Positions 1 through 12,206 of a stretch of DNA of 64,000 nt are shown here, piece by piece. Position numbers and translations under genes: made by a program. Every line of letters begins with the position of its first letter. Within the stretch, counting starts at the first letter, position 1. The stretch is from Mytilus trossulus (taxonomy: Eukaryota; Mollusca; Bivalvia; Mytilida; Mytilidae): the NCBI RefSeq assembly GCF_036588685.1, contig NC_086381.1, positions 67,215,436-67,279,435 of the forward strand. The letters run 5' to 3'. Under the pieces are notes generated by a model. The model worked only from the letters and a program-made list of their open reading frames with translations, did not search any database and was not told the DNA's origin.

Positions 1-92
1 TGACTTTGATTCCCTTTCCCCTCAACTTATTTAGTGCATCATGGTACATGTGGTATACCCTTTGGAATTGCAAGTGCATTGTACATGTTTTA

Positions 93-207
93 CATACACA
101 ATATGTGCATAGTTCATACACAATGTGTACATATAGTACATACACAATGTGTGCATAGTTCATACACAATGTGTACATATAGTACATACACAATGTGTGT
201 ATATAAG
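93..207. repeat. 22/24-bp alternating minisatellite
   Basis: The word 'catacacaatgtg' recurs at 93, 115, 139, 161 and 185, so spacing alternates 22 and 24 bp and gives a 46-bp higher-order unit. The small open frame crossing it is a by-product of the repeat. Confidence 0.85.
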
Positions 208-3200
208 AGTGACAAAAACATTCAAATCAAAATGTGCAAATGTTTCTCAAAACTAATATATTATACAAATATTAGGTGCTAAGTAAAATTTATCATATAG
301 TTAAAAATATAGAAAAATCACAATTCAATAAAAAAAAATATTCTATATTCTGTATATATATATAACCTTTAAAAACTAAAATTTAGTAAATTTTAATTTC
401 CAATAAAAAAAACAATACTTCTAAAATGTTCTACTGTAAATTAAAACTGTCCAAAAAGTAAGATACTAAACAAAATTAATTAGAATTAACACATTGCATT
501 AACCATTCCCACCAGAACCTGCACTGTCTAAGTCTAGTATCTGGTAGTTGATGTACCTTAGTTATATACATGTACCAGTATATACAGCTGTTTTACTATT
601 TTGGAAGTTCTATCAGGGTGATATGAAGGTCATTGAAGCCAGCAGGTGAATTAAATACCCCTTATACCAAATTCAAATTGACTGGCTAACATGACTAATT
701 GAAATTTAAATTTACACACTTTCAGTATAAAGGATTAATGGCATAAAGGACATTGATTCTAAAAATGAAGAAATCAAACAAGGAATACCCCCCCCCCCCC
801 CTTTTTCCCCACCTAAAAAAGAAGAGAGGGATAATAAATATCTAAATATGTACTTGTATATTTACAGAGGGAGCAAACAATCATTCAAATATTTTTTTAT
901 TATTTTGAAGCTCCTTTTTTTGGTTTATTTTTAGAACAAACATATTGTTTTTATCTTGCCTTTCTTGGAAAAGGTCTATATCAGGTCTTTAATGTGTCTT
1001 TCAAGTTTTGCAGGGGCTAAAAAAAACACTAAATGTACAAAAATAAAAAACAATGACAGACAAAAATCACTTAGTCTAATGCTACGAACAGATTTAACAA
1101 AAAAGTAAAACAAACAGACATGCTGACAACAACGCCATCTACTTACAGACATCTGTTAGGTCATGTGATAAAAAACAAACTGTTAGTATATCAGCAAAAC
1201 CATTTGTATGCTGCACTTGATTAACAGACAAAAGAGGAAATGTCCTGAGCATCTGGGTTAGTCTCTCTTTGCTTAGGGCCGAACATAAAAGTATTTGTGT
1301 TTACACTGTACTGTCACATGCTGATAAAACAGGGAAGGAACATGAAGGTACATTTTTTGTAGTGATTTTATTTCTTTCACACTGAGTCTGGCTATGGGAG
1401 CAACATTGTGACTTTAACAGTGCTAAATAAAAATTGGCCATAAAAAACTTAGGGTACATGTAGGGGTACAGTAAACACAAAAACTTTTTTTTGGCCTAGT
1501 CAGTTCATACTAGATGATTTGATCAAACATCACTTTTTCTTCTAATAATACATACATGTACTGTACATGAAGATTCATTGAAAATGATTTAGACCAGGAA
1601 GATAACCAAACATACAATGAAAGTTTCTTTTTTTTTTAATCAGGAGAGAAATGATTTCCTGTATTGTGAGTATTTTCCCTCGACATCCTCGTAAACAGAG
1701 AAATTTGAAATACCATATTGTTTGTAAAATTATAGCAGTACAGCCTGGTACATCCTTAACATAATCTATAAGAAAACCAATTCTGATGGTAGTTCATTCA
1801 AGAAATATAGCATCATATTACCATGATGTTAAAAATCCCAGGGATAAAAACTGATTGTATAATCCAAACAACAACAAAAAAGATGCACTATACAGCCAAA
1901 GCTACCAACATGTTTTATATAAAATTGTGTGCAATACCAACTGTCAATATAACTGTTAAAGATATGTAGTTAAAAAATATATGAATGTATGCAGATTTTT
2001 TTCTTGAAAGTTCTCTTCAGATTATAAAAATTGACAACAAAATGCATTTTATAAACCAGTCTGACAGTTGCAACCATGATGTTATAGCATGTCTAGGGCA
2101 TTTCCCTATCATTCAAAATTAAGTATGAAATTGAATGCACTATTTTCATGAATGAATAAACAATACATGATAAAATAAGGGAATAAAACATACAGAAGAA
2201 GCTTGCACTTCATACACATGGGCAAAGCCTTGCCTTTCAAAACACCATGCATTCGTAAAAACAAATCTTTAAACACAAACAACTATTGCTTACATCCTTA
2301 TATTTACTGAATGCCTAGAACCAAAACAAAAGGTCAAATAAATTTAATCAAAGGAACTACATGTAAATTCAGCATGCAAGCAACAGTGATTTGAAAAGCT
2401 CTTTTTCAATAGCTGAAAGTTATAAACAAAAGTAAGCATTGAAAAAATATCCAGAAAATCCTCAACTATTTTTAGACTAACATTTTAAAATGAAGAATTT
2501 AGAAAAATCATCTAATATTTATTTATTTTCACCTTTTCGGAGTCTATTTTAAATGAGACCAGCTTTACAGTGTTAAAATTATTTTCTTTTTAGTACACAT
2601 TCATTTACTGCATTTTTAATGATGTAGGTGCTTTTACTATTTACAATGATTGATTTTCATTCTGTTGAAAAAGGCAAGTAATTTTATTTTCAATTTTAAT
2701 GATGACTCATTTTCAAAATCCTCCTTACCCACCCACCCCTAGAAAATGAAATGGTCATCCCCTAAATACGCAAATCTGTATACATTCATAAAATCTGACA
2801 ATGTTTTAGTAAATTGTACATGTAATTACCAAAAGTATGAAAGTGCTAAAAAATGTTTTATAGTACATGTTATAACTACAACATGTACAATGTCATGAAT
2901 GTATAACTATTTAAAAGCCATAATTTACAAGAAAATCATTCTTTTTTCATCTAAAAGCAGTTAGTAATAGTGACTTCCTTAAATTTATAAACTATATATA
3001 TATTGACTAAAACATGTAATAAGTGCCAACATGGCCTAGGACAAGGTGAAACATGATACATTATAAAATACTTGTTTTTTAAGTGTTATTAAAAATATTA
3101 ATGCACTCTTCCTTACAAATTAAAGTGTGACACAGGATTTGCTGTTACTTACATGTAAAATGTAACTTACAATGTAGGAGTGAATTATGAAAGTCAAATT

Positions 3201-3669
3201 TTTGTGCATGAAAAAAAGGAAACATAGTCTGACTGTTTATGTGAAATTACAATCTTTATTATTAGATAACATGGAAAAAGGAATCTAACAAAACTGTAAA
3301 TGTGATCTGGGATCTGACCAATGTGGGACTGTATGATATAATTCTTTGTATTAGTCTATGAATATATGGTACCATCAGGAGCATGATAACTAATAAATAA
3401 ATAGTGACATAAAATTACCAGTGTGATTCAAATTACAGAGAGATTATAGTGTCAAGTTGACACTTCTAAAGACTAAAGACATCCATATAATTTACAAGGA
3501 ACTACAAAAAAAGTTAAAAATTCATCAAAAACACAGGAACTATTTTACACACTGACTTAATTTAATCTCCTCTTTCTCCTGTTCCAAGTTAACAGTCCTA
3601 GAAAAAGGATCTTTGGCATTTCATTTCACATAAATAATTTTTATTTTTATTTGACTGTCAAAAACAAAC
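208..3669 (-). other. NCKAP1: NCKAP1 intron, no second exon recognised
   Basis: This AT-rich stretch lies downstream of NCKAP1 exon 1 on the minus strand, so it should be intron 1. I looked for the next conserved NCKAP1 segment on the minus strand and did not recognise it. A poly-C run sits near 789-801. Nothing else is supported. Confidence 0.6.
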
Positions 3670-3774
3670 CTTTTTGATATTGTAAATGCGTGTTAGCATT
3701 CCACGACCTCGCTCGTTCATGATAGTTAGCTTTTCTGCCAGCTTCTGCTGGCTTGGCATCATTCCTCGAGACAT
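3670..3774 (-). CDS. NCKAP1: NCKAP1 (Nap1/HEM) first coding exon
   Basis: NCKAP1 is the large scaffold subunit of the WAVE regulatory complex, which activates Arp2/3 actin nucleation downstream of Rac. Reading the minus strand from the ATG at 3774 gives 35 codons containing [12 protein letters not shown], then [11 protein letters not shown], and an exact donor (AAG then GTTTG) at 3669. This matches the animal NCKAP1 N-terminus nearly residue for residue, with conservative changes such as Leu to Met and Asp to Glu. The exon ends in phase 0 after the Lys-Lys where the family continues. Only this exon is in the window; the remaining roughly 1,090 residues should lie to the left. The ATG was chosen by homology. 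The exon is too short to show up as a long open frame. Confidence 0.95.
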
Positions 3775-3853
3775 CTTTGCTGTTTTATAAGACAGATTTT
3801 GCTAAGAAATGATATTTAGATATTCTTCAACCATTGTATACTTCCTTAAAAGA

Positions 3854-3863
3854 CACTTCCGGT
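3854..3863 (-). promoter_or_regulatory. ETS-type site upstream of NCKAP1
   Basis: ACCGGAAGTG on the minus strand lies about 80 bp upstream of the NCKAP1 ATG. It is a consensus ETS/GABP site of the kind found near housekeeping-gene start sites. The position fits a TATA-less promoter, but no start site can be fixed from sequence alone. Confidence 0.45.
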
Positions 3864-4844
3864 TATAACAAACAAGAGGCTCATATGGTTTGTGGGATTA
3901 TCTCCCCTGGTTAAACAACTGGCATATTAAAATAATACCGGGCAACAATTCAGATTTAGGATTATTTAACAAATTCCTGTCAATCTTCATTATATTTATA
4001 GTATATTGCCCGATAACAACATCTTTTTTTAAAATGCCAGTATAAGCCAAACAGAACTTGATGCTGGTAAAATACTAGTCTGGGAACAGTGTATCTAACG
4101 GGAAAAAATATACTAGTATATGTTCCTCATGTCCTGTATTAGATATACATTATTTTTTAAGGACTTTCGAAGACGCCCCTCCTCTGAGTAACGATTTGTT
4201 GGGTTTTGATTTGTTTAAGAATGGACTTTTTTGTTTCAATTGATGTACATAGTCACTAGTCTGTAGTTTATGTTATCAGTGACTGATAAATTTTCAATTA
4301 AAATAAAACATAGCCTAGGAAGATCTTCAAAAAGGCTGAGTCAAAGCCCAAACTAACTGAATATATATAGTGTCTTTAATCGTTGAGGAATTTCGTCAAA
4401 CGGCAGTTTCTATAGCTAAACAATGGAAGTTTATTGTAAATATATAGATTTCTATGTCGGTATTCTGTTCTGTTCTGTTTGAGAAAATTCCTCCTTCAAA
4501 GGAGCACTTCGCACAATGACGAATAATGTTTATATAAATATCTAAAAAGACATACTACGTACGCCTCGTGAGATGAGTGTTGGTTACTGTCAAAGACCCT
4601 TACGCTTGCTTGGCGGAAGGTTTTTAATAATGCGAGTTCGTAGTCCATATAGAGCAAAGCAAAGCTTCCTTGTGATGTATTCTACAGTGTAGCAGATATC
4701 CATGCATTAACATTTACAACCACAAGCACAAATAAAGCTACTAGGGTCTAATATAAAGTTAGTGTCTAGTGTGATGTTACTATTTCAATTTCTCTGATGT
4801 ATTTCAATTTCTCTGAAGTTCTTACAGTTCTGGTGTTTTTTTGT
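3864..4844. other. NCKAP1 upstream region, no gene seen
   Basis: About 1 kb between the NCKAP1 start and a LINE fragment. It has short GC-richer patches (4160-4200, 4560-4660) and a few 'ctgtt' repeats near 4465. No exon or RNA gene was recognised on either strand. Confidence 0.4.
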
Positions 4845-5431
4845 TACAGGCCTACTTTAGAATATGCTAGTGCAGTATGGGATCCATACCAAGAAAACGA
4901 CATCCACAGATTGGACATGGCGCAAAGACGGGCAGCAAGGTATGTTACTAACAGATATCACAACACGTACCTCATCTGTTAGTAGCATGCTTGATCATCT
5001 TGAATGACCCACCTTACAAGAACGAAGAAAACATAGCCGCTTAATAATGAGCTTCAAAACAACTTTGTCAAAGTCGATACATCCAGTAAGCTAATACTGA
5101 ATGAACGCCCTTCCAGAAATAACAACGAAAAGGCACTAAGAATACCATCATGTAAAACAGCGGTACGGAAGGAGTCGTTCTATCCATGATCGATCAGAGA
5201 GTGGAACACCTTGCCCAACTCTACTGTCTCCGCCCGAGTGTCCTGAATCTTTCAAGGCTAAACTTCGTCATTAGATTTAAATGACATGTTTTTAATTGCA
5301 CCTGTATATATAGTAAATTGCACCCATTCTTTTTGTTTATTAAATTTCAAAATTATGCGCTTACTCCTAAATGTGGTAGAATAGTCAACCAGTTGACGGT
5401 GGCCGCTTACCGGAAAAAGAAGAAGAAGAAT
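4845..5431 (+). mobile_element. Non-LTR retrotransposon 3' fragment (reverse transcriptase C-terminus)
   Basis: Translation from about 4849 gives PTLEYASAVWDPYQ, then QRRAARYVTNRYHNT. This is the typical C-terminal part of jockey/CR1-type LINE reverse transcriptases. After a frameshift near 4965 the pattern continues (SSVSSMLDHLE, then LQERRK, later REWNTLP). Frameshifts and stops show it is dead. A short AAG/AAGA-rich tail at 5413-5430 follows 'ggccgcttaccgg' and marks the 3' end. The 5' part is missing, as expected of a truncated LINE insertion. Confidence 0.85.
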
Positions 5432-5869
5432 ATTTTTCAAATCAACCTCTCAGTCAAATCATAATATTTCATAACATCTTGTAGCTCCAATTTATATGTT
5501 TGTCTTGTAGAGAGTACTGGTATACTGAATGCAGTAGATAAAGGGAAAATACACCTCCAATGATACAGAAAACAACAACACATATATATATATACAACGA
5601 AGCCCGAACCTAGCCCAGGCATAGAAAAGACATCACGGGAACATTGTGCGGACTACAATACTTGAATAGACACGTATAATAAAACCGTCATACACACTCT
5701 CTTTTTTTTTAAATCACGTCACTGGAATTTTCATTCCATGCACACACTAGAAAATAATAGTTATATATCTATAGATAGGCATCTATATTTTTTAAGTGTT
5801 GTTGTTGTATTTTGAAATTTTATAATTTAATGATACATTTTTTTGTTTTCATCGTTCTCAGTCTTTCCA

Positions 5870-6050
5870 CACAAGGCCGTTAGTTTTCTAGTTTGAATTG
5901 TTTTACATTGTCATTTCTGAGCCTTTTATAGCTGACTATGGGGTATGAGATTTGCTCATTGTTGAAGGCCGTACGGTGACCTAGAGTTGTTAATGTCTGT
6001 GTCATTTTGGTCTCTGGTGGATAGTTGTCTCATTGGCAATCGTGCCACAT
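5870..6050 (+). repeat. Interspersed repeat family A
   Basis: Copy of a family that ends in 'gttgtctcattggcaatc'. Other copies or fragments are at 9.5, 19.3, 21.2, 25.9, 33.1, 34.9 and 53.8 kb on either strand. No coding content was seen. From memory it resembles a very common mussel repeat. Confidence 0.8.
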
Positions 6051-6054
6051 CCTC

Positions 6055-6490
6055 CTTTTTGTCGAGCCTTCGACTTTAGTCGAAAAAGCGAGACTAAGCG
6101 ATCCTACATTCCGTCGTCGTCGGTGTCGTCGGCGGCGTACACAAATATTCACTCTGTGGTTAAAGTTTTTGAAATTTTAATAACTTTCTTTAAATATACT
6201 GGATTTCTACCAAACTTGGACAAAAGCTTCTTTATGATCATAACATAGTAACCAGAAGTATATTTTATAAACTAAAATTCCAGTTATTCCGTATTTTACA
6301 TATAAATGGACTTAGTTTTTTTTTCAGCGGGGAAACATAACATTCACTCTGTGGTTAAAGATTTTAGAATTTTAATAACTTTCTTAAACTATCCTGGGTT
6401 TGTACCAAACTTTGACAGAAGCTAGTTTATGAGCATAAGACGGTATCCAGAAGTAGTAATTTTGAAATATTTGTATTAAAGCCAGAATGG
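6055..6490 (+). repeat. Interspersed repeat family B (internal ~200-bp tandem units)
   Basis: It begins 'gtcgagccttcgacttt' and contains two units with 'cactctgtggttaaag', 'taactttctt' and a 'ggacagaagc'-like stretch. The same structure recurs at 21345-21920, 22508-23075 and 38120-38495, always in plus orientation and with different unit numbers. Confidence 0.8.
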
Positions 6491-6514
6491 TTGTCTTTTT
6501 GCAACTTATTTTAA

Positions 6515-7011
6515 ATGGTAAAAAAAAGAAAATATCACGCACGATATGATATGTTATATAGACTTGACGAAGATGGTGTGTATCACTCTAAATGGTTACC
6601 ATGTATCAACGAAATTTTACTTGATTGTGGTTATAATCATTGTAGGAATAACCAAACTATGGAAAGAAATGTTATTCTGTCAATACAAGTTAAACAGTTT
6701 CTTCATGAAAAATTTATTGAAAATTGGAAAGCACAAATATTTAACTCACCTAAGTGTATTAATTATAGAATTGTAAGACTGAATTTGGTTTTGAGAAATA
6801 TCTCTCTGTTTCCCCACCTGAAATGATGTATACTATTAATAAATTTAGATGTGGAAGTCACAAGTTGCCAATTGAAGCTGGTAGTGTTTGTTCTATTGAT
6901 GGATCTGGAAAAAAATGTGATCTAAGTGATAAAGAACAACTAGATTATGATACATATTTAATTGTAACTTTTTTAATGGAGTTCGTGTTGTTTCTTATTT
7001 ATTATTTGTAA
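6515..7011 (+). pseudogene. LINE ORF2 C-terminal domain remnant
   Basis: Two overlapping open frames (6515-6826 and 6823-7011) read as one protein broken by a single frameshift near 6815. The conserved part is KCINYRI, then after the shift KFRCGSHKLPIEAG. This resembles the region just before the C-terminal Cys/His motif of some animal LINE polyproteins (usual pattern R-x-R-x-x-N-H-K/R-[IL]-P-I-E). The later cysteine pairs are mostly lost. I see no reverse transcriptase core here. The LINE clade cannot be named with confidence. Confidence 0.6.
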
Positions 7012-9309
7012 CTGTTTATGTATAAAATGCCACGGTCTCTTAATTTCATGAGTCTTTAGGATAAAAAAGATCTTTACAAGTCATTTTTATATCAAATGTA
7101 TTATCACACCTTTTTATGCTCGATTTGAGATCTAAATTTTATTGTTAAAAAAGGCTAGCTGTTGTCAAATAAATTTTGTGAGCAGTTTTAATACCGAGGG
7201 TGTGTCTTATTTTGTGAGTTTTCATTGGTTTGGAGTTGTTAGACCCTTCATTGTTGACCAGTGGAAAACTTCCCGCCGAAGTGTTTCAAATAGCACTTTG
7301 GCTTCAAACGAACAAGATGGACACCTGCAGTTTACAGAAGCAAAAGATTTGATTTGAACTGTTCGTGAAACCACACATAATCAAAGGTAGATATTAACCC
7401 CTTGGTATTTTCCCAGATTATTTTCATTATTAAAAATATGGATCAAAATACGACTTTTGAAATCTTTTTCGAAAAATTAAGATATGATATAGAAGACTAT
7501 CTGATGAAATTTAATAAGTTGGCTCGTGTTCATTGATCGTCCTGAATATGCATGAAATATTTGCCACTGGACACCAAGTAACCAACAATCAATCGTGTTC
7601 ATTGACATCGGAATAAATAAAAAAAAAATTAACTAGAGCATGCACTGGTTACTACAAAACAAGTGCCTGAGTCGATGCTGTAGCAAGTATCGTGATGTTT
7701 GAAAAGGTTGCACCAACTGAAAATGCAGATGGCATATTTTTGCTCAATTATCGATAGCAAAGATTTGAAAATATTTATTTAACTTTTTCGTATTTTACTG
7801 ATACATGGAATTATATTTCAAGTTTACAGTTTTCAAGTTTATAGTAGATGCAGTCTATTTGTATTTTATAAAGATGATAAAGCCATAATTCAAAAAGTAG
7901 AAGACTTGATTCTCCATTATATTGTCCTTGATCCTCGATTTACTTACAGCCGTTTTGGTGGTAATAAATATTATGTACATGGTTTAATCTCAATTGTTTT
8001 AACACTTTTTTCACGTTTTTGTTATTGATCTGAGTAAAGTTCAGTTACATAATTTATTTGCAGTATGTCCTTTGTCAGTAGATATTTTTCTGCACAGCCA
8101 GTTACTAAAGTGTGAAATGAGTAGATTGTTGTGTAACACCTATATGGTCATGTGATCAAAAGGTTAGAATTTGAACCGATATATGTCGTGTGATCAATAG
8201 GTTAGAATTAAAAGCCAAATCAGTTTAAATTGATTTTTACTTGGACAAAGACCTAGGTATTTTTATGCCCCACCTACGATGGTCCACTGAACATAGAAAA
8301 TGAAAGTGCAAAGTTCAGGTTAAAGTTTTTGGTCAAGGTAGTTTTTGATGAAGTTAAACTGAGTCACATCTGAGACTACTATAACAAATTTCAAATTTCT
8401 AAGCTACATGAGAGCACCAGTGGCAAATATTTCTCGAATATGGGGTTTATTGCGTTTTTACAAAACCTTTATGAGATATTATGGCGTACATTATAATTTT
8501 TTGTACCCTAGTGATTGAGGTTGTATGAAGTATCTAAAACTCAATTAAATTTGTAATATCACATTGTTTTCGTTGACAATTTCCAAATATTACCACGCCT
8601 CAACTGAAGAAGTATTTTTGGTGAATTGTATTTCTTGGTGTAACAAATCTAGTTATATACCATTTAATGTATAGTGCAGTTCCAGGTTTAATGACACAAG
8701 ATTTTCTATATGAAGAAAGCTTCCAGGTTGCATGACTAAATGATCAAAATATCATACAAATTATATGTGTGAGCAAAAACATTGCAGAATGTATAAAGAT
8801 GAAGCAGGGTCAGATCTAAACAAGACTATAAAATATGATAGTATATGATGATGTCACTCTTTCTGTCAATTAAAATTCAATTCACAACTCATCTGTCAAT
8901 GATGAATATTTTATGTACAGTCAGCCTGATGATCCCGCAATGAAACATTTTTCAACATGTTTAAAGTTAGTTCTGATTGTGTTGTTTCACCTATGTCTCA
9001 AGTCAGCATACTGTATTTCAGTGGTTGGGTGTGGTTCATGTCTGTCATATCTGATTTTTTGGTAAATTGCTTTGTTAATGTAGACTATTCGTTTTCTCTA
9101 CTGTAATATACCAACATCTCCTCTTTAAATAGTATTAGTACATGTATTGCTTAAAGTCGCTTTCCCTTTAATATATCAAGATGTGTGGTTACTTGTGTGT
9201 TTTTTAATTGACCTGTCATTCAGACTAAGCATGTATGTAAATTTCTGCAATTCAGTTGTAGAAATCATCGACATATAAATAAACATGTATATCAAAATTC
9301 ATAAATATT
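7012..9309. other. No gene recognised; short repeat fragments
   Basis: AT-rich sequence. A repeat scrap at 7538-7590 ('cctgaatatgcatgaaat' ... 'gccactgga') recurs in part near 11448, 37709 and 51000. A second fragment at 8268-8375 recurs at 10887. I found no exon that I can support. Confidence 0.4.
8268..8375 (+). repeat. Repeat fragment shared with 10887-11125
   Basis: The block 'ggtccactgaacatagaaaa' through 'tttttgatgaagttaaa' is almost identical to 10887-10970. It is one of several copies of a dispersed non-coding family. Confidence 0.75.
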
Positions 9310-10700
9310 TTTATTTCTCCATATACTGAGACAAGCATAACAATATGACAATGAAATTTTAAAATAATAATTATTTTTTTTCACTTTGTCCAGTAGACTT
9401 CAACGTTCTTCCAAATCCAATGCATGATTTCTTTCTGGGATAATCCTACAATAAAGAATATATTATCAATGAAAATGTATAGAACCTTTATCATTATAAG
9501 ATCTCATAATTTAAAAAGAAGATGGGGTATGATTGCCAATGAGACAACTGTTCACAAAAGACCAAAATGACACAGAAATTAACAACTATAGGTCACAGTA
9601 CGGCTTTCAACAATGAGCAAAGCCCATACCTCGTATCCCAGCCTCGTATTCAGCTAAAAAAGGCCCCGATAAGACAATGTAAAACAATTCAAACGAGAAA
9701 ACGAACAACCTTATTTATGTAAAAAAAAAATGAACGAAAAACAAATGTGTAACACATAAACAAACTACAACCACTAAATTACAGGCTCCTGACTTAGCTA
9801 GGACAGACACATACATAATTAATTACTCCGAGATTACTCTGACGTCCGACTGCTGTTTTGCAAGACAAGCTGGGGCCGTAGGACGTCAGAGCTCTCCAAT
9901 ATCAAAAAGTGGATATTTGCCTACCCAAAATATATGCGCTGCTTCATCGCTTCTGGAGCCGACTGGGGACATTGGAATTTTATAAATAGGGCATCCATCT
10001 CTTCATTTTTCATTAATCTCTTCATTTATGTAAGTTCTACCTGCCAACCTTTATTTTTCTATATTTTAAAAGTTTTCATAGTGACCCCTCCATTTCAGCG
10101 TTTTAAATAATGTGGCTGGGTTAAACATGTTTATAGCAGGATCCCAACCCTCTCCCTGCTTTTAAAAGACTGCTTTTATTTTATTAACAGATCCAAATAT
10201 AAGTCTGAATTTCTTAAACTAACAATATAAATGAACCTTTCATTCGTTATCAGACCTCATGTTGTTTATTTACCTTGTCACTCGAACTTGTCACGTGTGA
10301 TTCTTAATTATGAATCGGAAATGTCACGATCACAAAAAAACGGTATTTCGTAAAATTACAAATTTTACACGAGTACAAAGGATTATAACCAAGGCTTGTA
10401 CTTAAATATCAAGGAAACAGATTGTTCATCTGAACTATAAGTGATGATCGAATTTCTCATTGACCCAGTCCCATACACTGGTAAAAAATGGAGATTACCT
10501 TCCGATTTAGTCAGTAAATTCAAGTATATAACTGCATTTTTTTTCTATTTAAAGTGATTATAAGCAAACAATAATGATTATCTCAATGTTATATTCACAC
10601 TTACCGAAATATAAACCTCTTTAAACATACACATTCGCTAAATAATTATTTTTCTTCAGCAGTCAAAGATGGCGGATTTTTCCATCTTCTCGAACCCATC
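9310..10700 (-). other. Candidate small spliced transcript, minus strand
   Basis: Minus-strand signals line up as a transcript: a possible 5' exon (10605-10700) with donor G|GTAAGTG, a 33-nt exon (10499-10531; acceptor ATGCAG, donor AAG|GTAATC), and a terminal exon from acceptor TTGTAG at 9446 with AATAAA at 9310-9315. From the 33-nt exon into the terminal exon the phases agree and give an open frame ending EIMHWIWKNVEVYWTK (stop 9381-9383). No in-frame ATG is visible upstream, so an exon may be missing or the RNA may be non-coding. The intron is invaded by repeat A. The product is not recognised. Confidence 0.3.
9517..10152 (-). repeat. Repeat family A, interrupted by a nested insertion
   Basis: The family runs from 'ggggtatgattgccaatgag' to 'cacatacat' near 9817 and resumes at about 10107 ('aataatgtggc..gggttaaac'). 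The intact copy at 33085-33450 reads straight through this point. The intervening ~290 bp therefore look inserted. That insert carries an inverted pair, 'ctctgacgtcc' and 'ggacgtcagag', at 9837-9893. Confidence 0.7.
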
Positions 10701-10712
10701 ATGTCACGTGAC
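10664..10712. promoter_or_regulatory. YY1-like motif and palindromic E-box
   Basis: 'caaagatggcgg' (10664-10675) fits the YY1/initiator-type motif. 'gtcacgtgac' (10703-10712) is a perfect palindromic E-box of the USF/TFEB (CLEAR) type. They flank the 5' end of the candidate minus-strand transcript. A plus-strand start at ATGGCGGAT is equally possible, so the promoter could be bidirectional. Function is inferred from motifs only. Confidence 0.4.
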
Positions 10713-10886
10713 TCAGATGTTATCGATGACACAAAAATAATCACGATTTGACTGGTCAGTACAGGAAGTGACCAATCTCTGTGTTATAGTAGTCTCAGGT
10801 CACATCTACTTGAAACTTAGTACACATGTTCCCTATGATATGATCTTTCTAATTTTAATGCCAAATTATAGTTTTGATCCCAATTT

Positions 10887-11125
10887 CATGGTCCACTGAA
10901 CATAGAAAATGAAAGTGCAAAGTTCAGGTTAAAGTTTTTGGTCAAGGTAGTTTTTGATGAAGTTAAAGTCACATCTACTTGAAACTTAGTACACATGTTC
11001 CCTATGATATGATCTTATTAATTTTAATTTCAAATTAAAGTTTTGACCCCAATTACACGGTCCACTGAACATGGAAAATTATAGTGTGAGTGGGGCATCC
11101 GTGTACTATGGACACATTCTTGTTT
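10887..11125 (+). repeat. Dispersed repeat with internal tandem units
   Basis: Units at 10795-10890 and 10968-11060 share 'gtcacatctacttgaaac' and 'tacacatgttccctatga'. The block ends with 'ggacacattcttg'. Related to 8268-8375. Confidence 0.75.
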
Positions 11126-11641
11126 CATTAGAATATTAGGGGACATGAAATATGTTTGAAAGAATTTTAAGGCAATTAATTGATTCAATGTGATCTGTGT
11201 TGGATTTTAGATTTTAAAAGTTCCAGAAAATTACTTTTGGAGAATTGAATGATTTCACTAATTTTCATGTTGCATGTGAAATTACAATATGATGACTTTA
11301 CCCCATTTCTTTAAGTTTATTGATTTATTAGAGTTGTTATGTTTTCAAGCTTTTACTCTTGTATAAACATCATCGAACTGTAACTATAAGTTCTGTAACC
11401 ATGGTAAAATTCATGATTGATTGTGGGTGCATAACCCCCTGTGGCAAATATATCATGCATTTCAAGTTGAAAGATCCATGTAACTTGACCAGGTATTGCT
11501 TCCAAATAGTATCTACCTACAACAACAGGAATAGGAATATTCATGTATATGTCTAGGAGACTGACAGTGTACCAACTGAATTTGTTGGCAATACCTTCTG
11601 AATACATTTTTTATATAAAAGTTAATTACATTTGGTTTTTC

Positions 11642-11793
11642 AGAGAATTTACAAGACTATTATCCACAAAATGCAACAGTCTTATTTTGATGAATTGTTG
11701 AACCAGAGAAATGTGAAGACTTACAGACACCTAGACTGTATAGTCAACATAACAATGATAAGAGAATCAGACTACAGTGAACATTACAATGAT
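11642..11793 (+). other. Coding-like exon candidate of unknown gene
   Basis: After a good acceptor (TTTGGTTTTTCAG) the frame stays open for 50 codons. It is rich in charged and polar residues (YKTIIHKMQQSYFDELLNQR, then RIRESDYSE-like text) and stops near 11793. The frame runs into a 34-bp minisatellite. A donor-like 'CAG|GTATGT' at 11935 could end the exon. A further acceptor-to-donor segment lies at 12162-12205. No family was recognised, and it may be a non-coding RNA exon. Confidence 0.25.
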
Positions 11794-11874
11794 TAGAAAA
11801 TCAGACTAGAGTCAACATTACAATGATTAGAGAATCAGACTATAGTCAACATTACAATGATTAGAAAATCAGCC
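11743..11874. repeat. 34-bp minisatellite, four units
   Basis: Units start at 11743, 11777, 11811 and 11845. Each carries 'acaatgattagaaaatcag' or a close variant. 34 is not a multiple of three, so expansion would shift any frame through it. Confidence 0.9.
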
Positions 11875-12206
11875 AGCTGCATTTCATCAATCAGTTTATG
11901 ATGAAGCTTTACAGCATTGGAAATGATTACTCAGGTATGTATTGGTTAAAATTTTGAGGTTTGTTTTATAGGATAATAGTGGTGTTTAATTTTATCTTTC
12001 TTGAAATAAATATATTAGAAATGAGGTGAAATATGGCATTGATTAAAGGAGATGTACCAAGGAAAACATGTGACTGAATAAACATTTTATTAAAAAAAGA
12101 TGAACAATACAGTTTTGAGTTTCAATCCTTTCATATATTAAAATAAAATGATATTTTGTAGGGACCAAACAACTGAGCAGAAAGAAGAACGGTATGACCT
12201 TGAAGA

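Noticed and set aside
5437-5622. Minus frame ending in QTYKLELQDVMKYYDLTERL
   Set aside because: The last 26 codons look coding-like after a possible acceptor, but there is no partner exon and the first part is noise.
11353-11607. Overlapping 84- and 65-codon frames on opposite strands
   Set aside because: They cover a dispersed repeat fragment ('gtggcaaatat.tcatgcat') seen elsewhere in the window.
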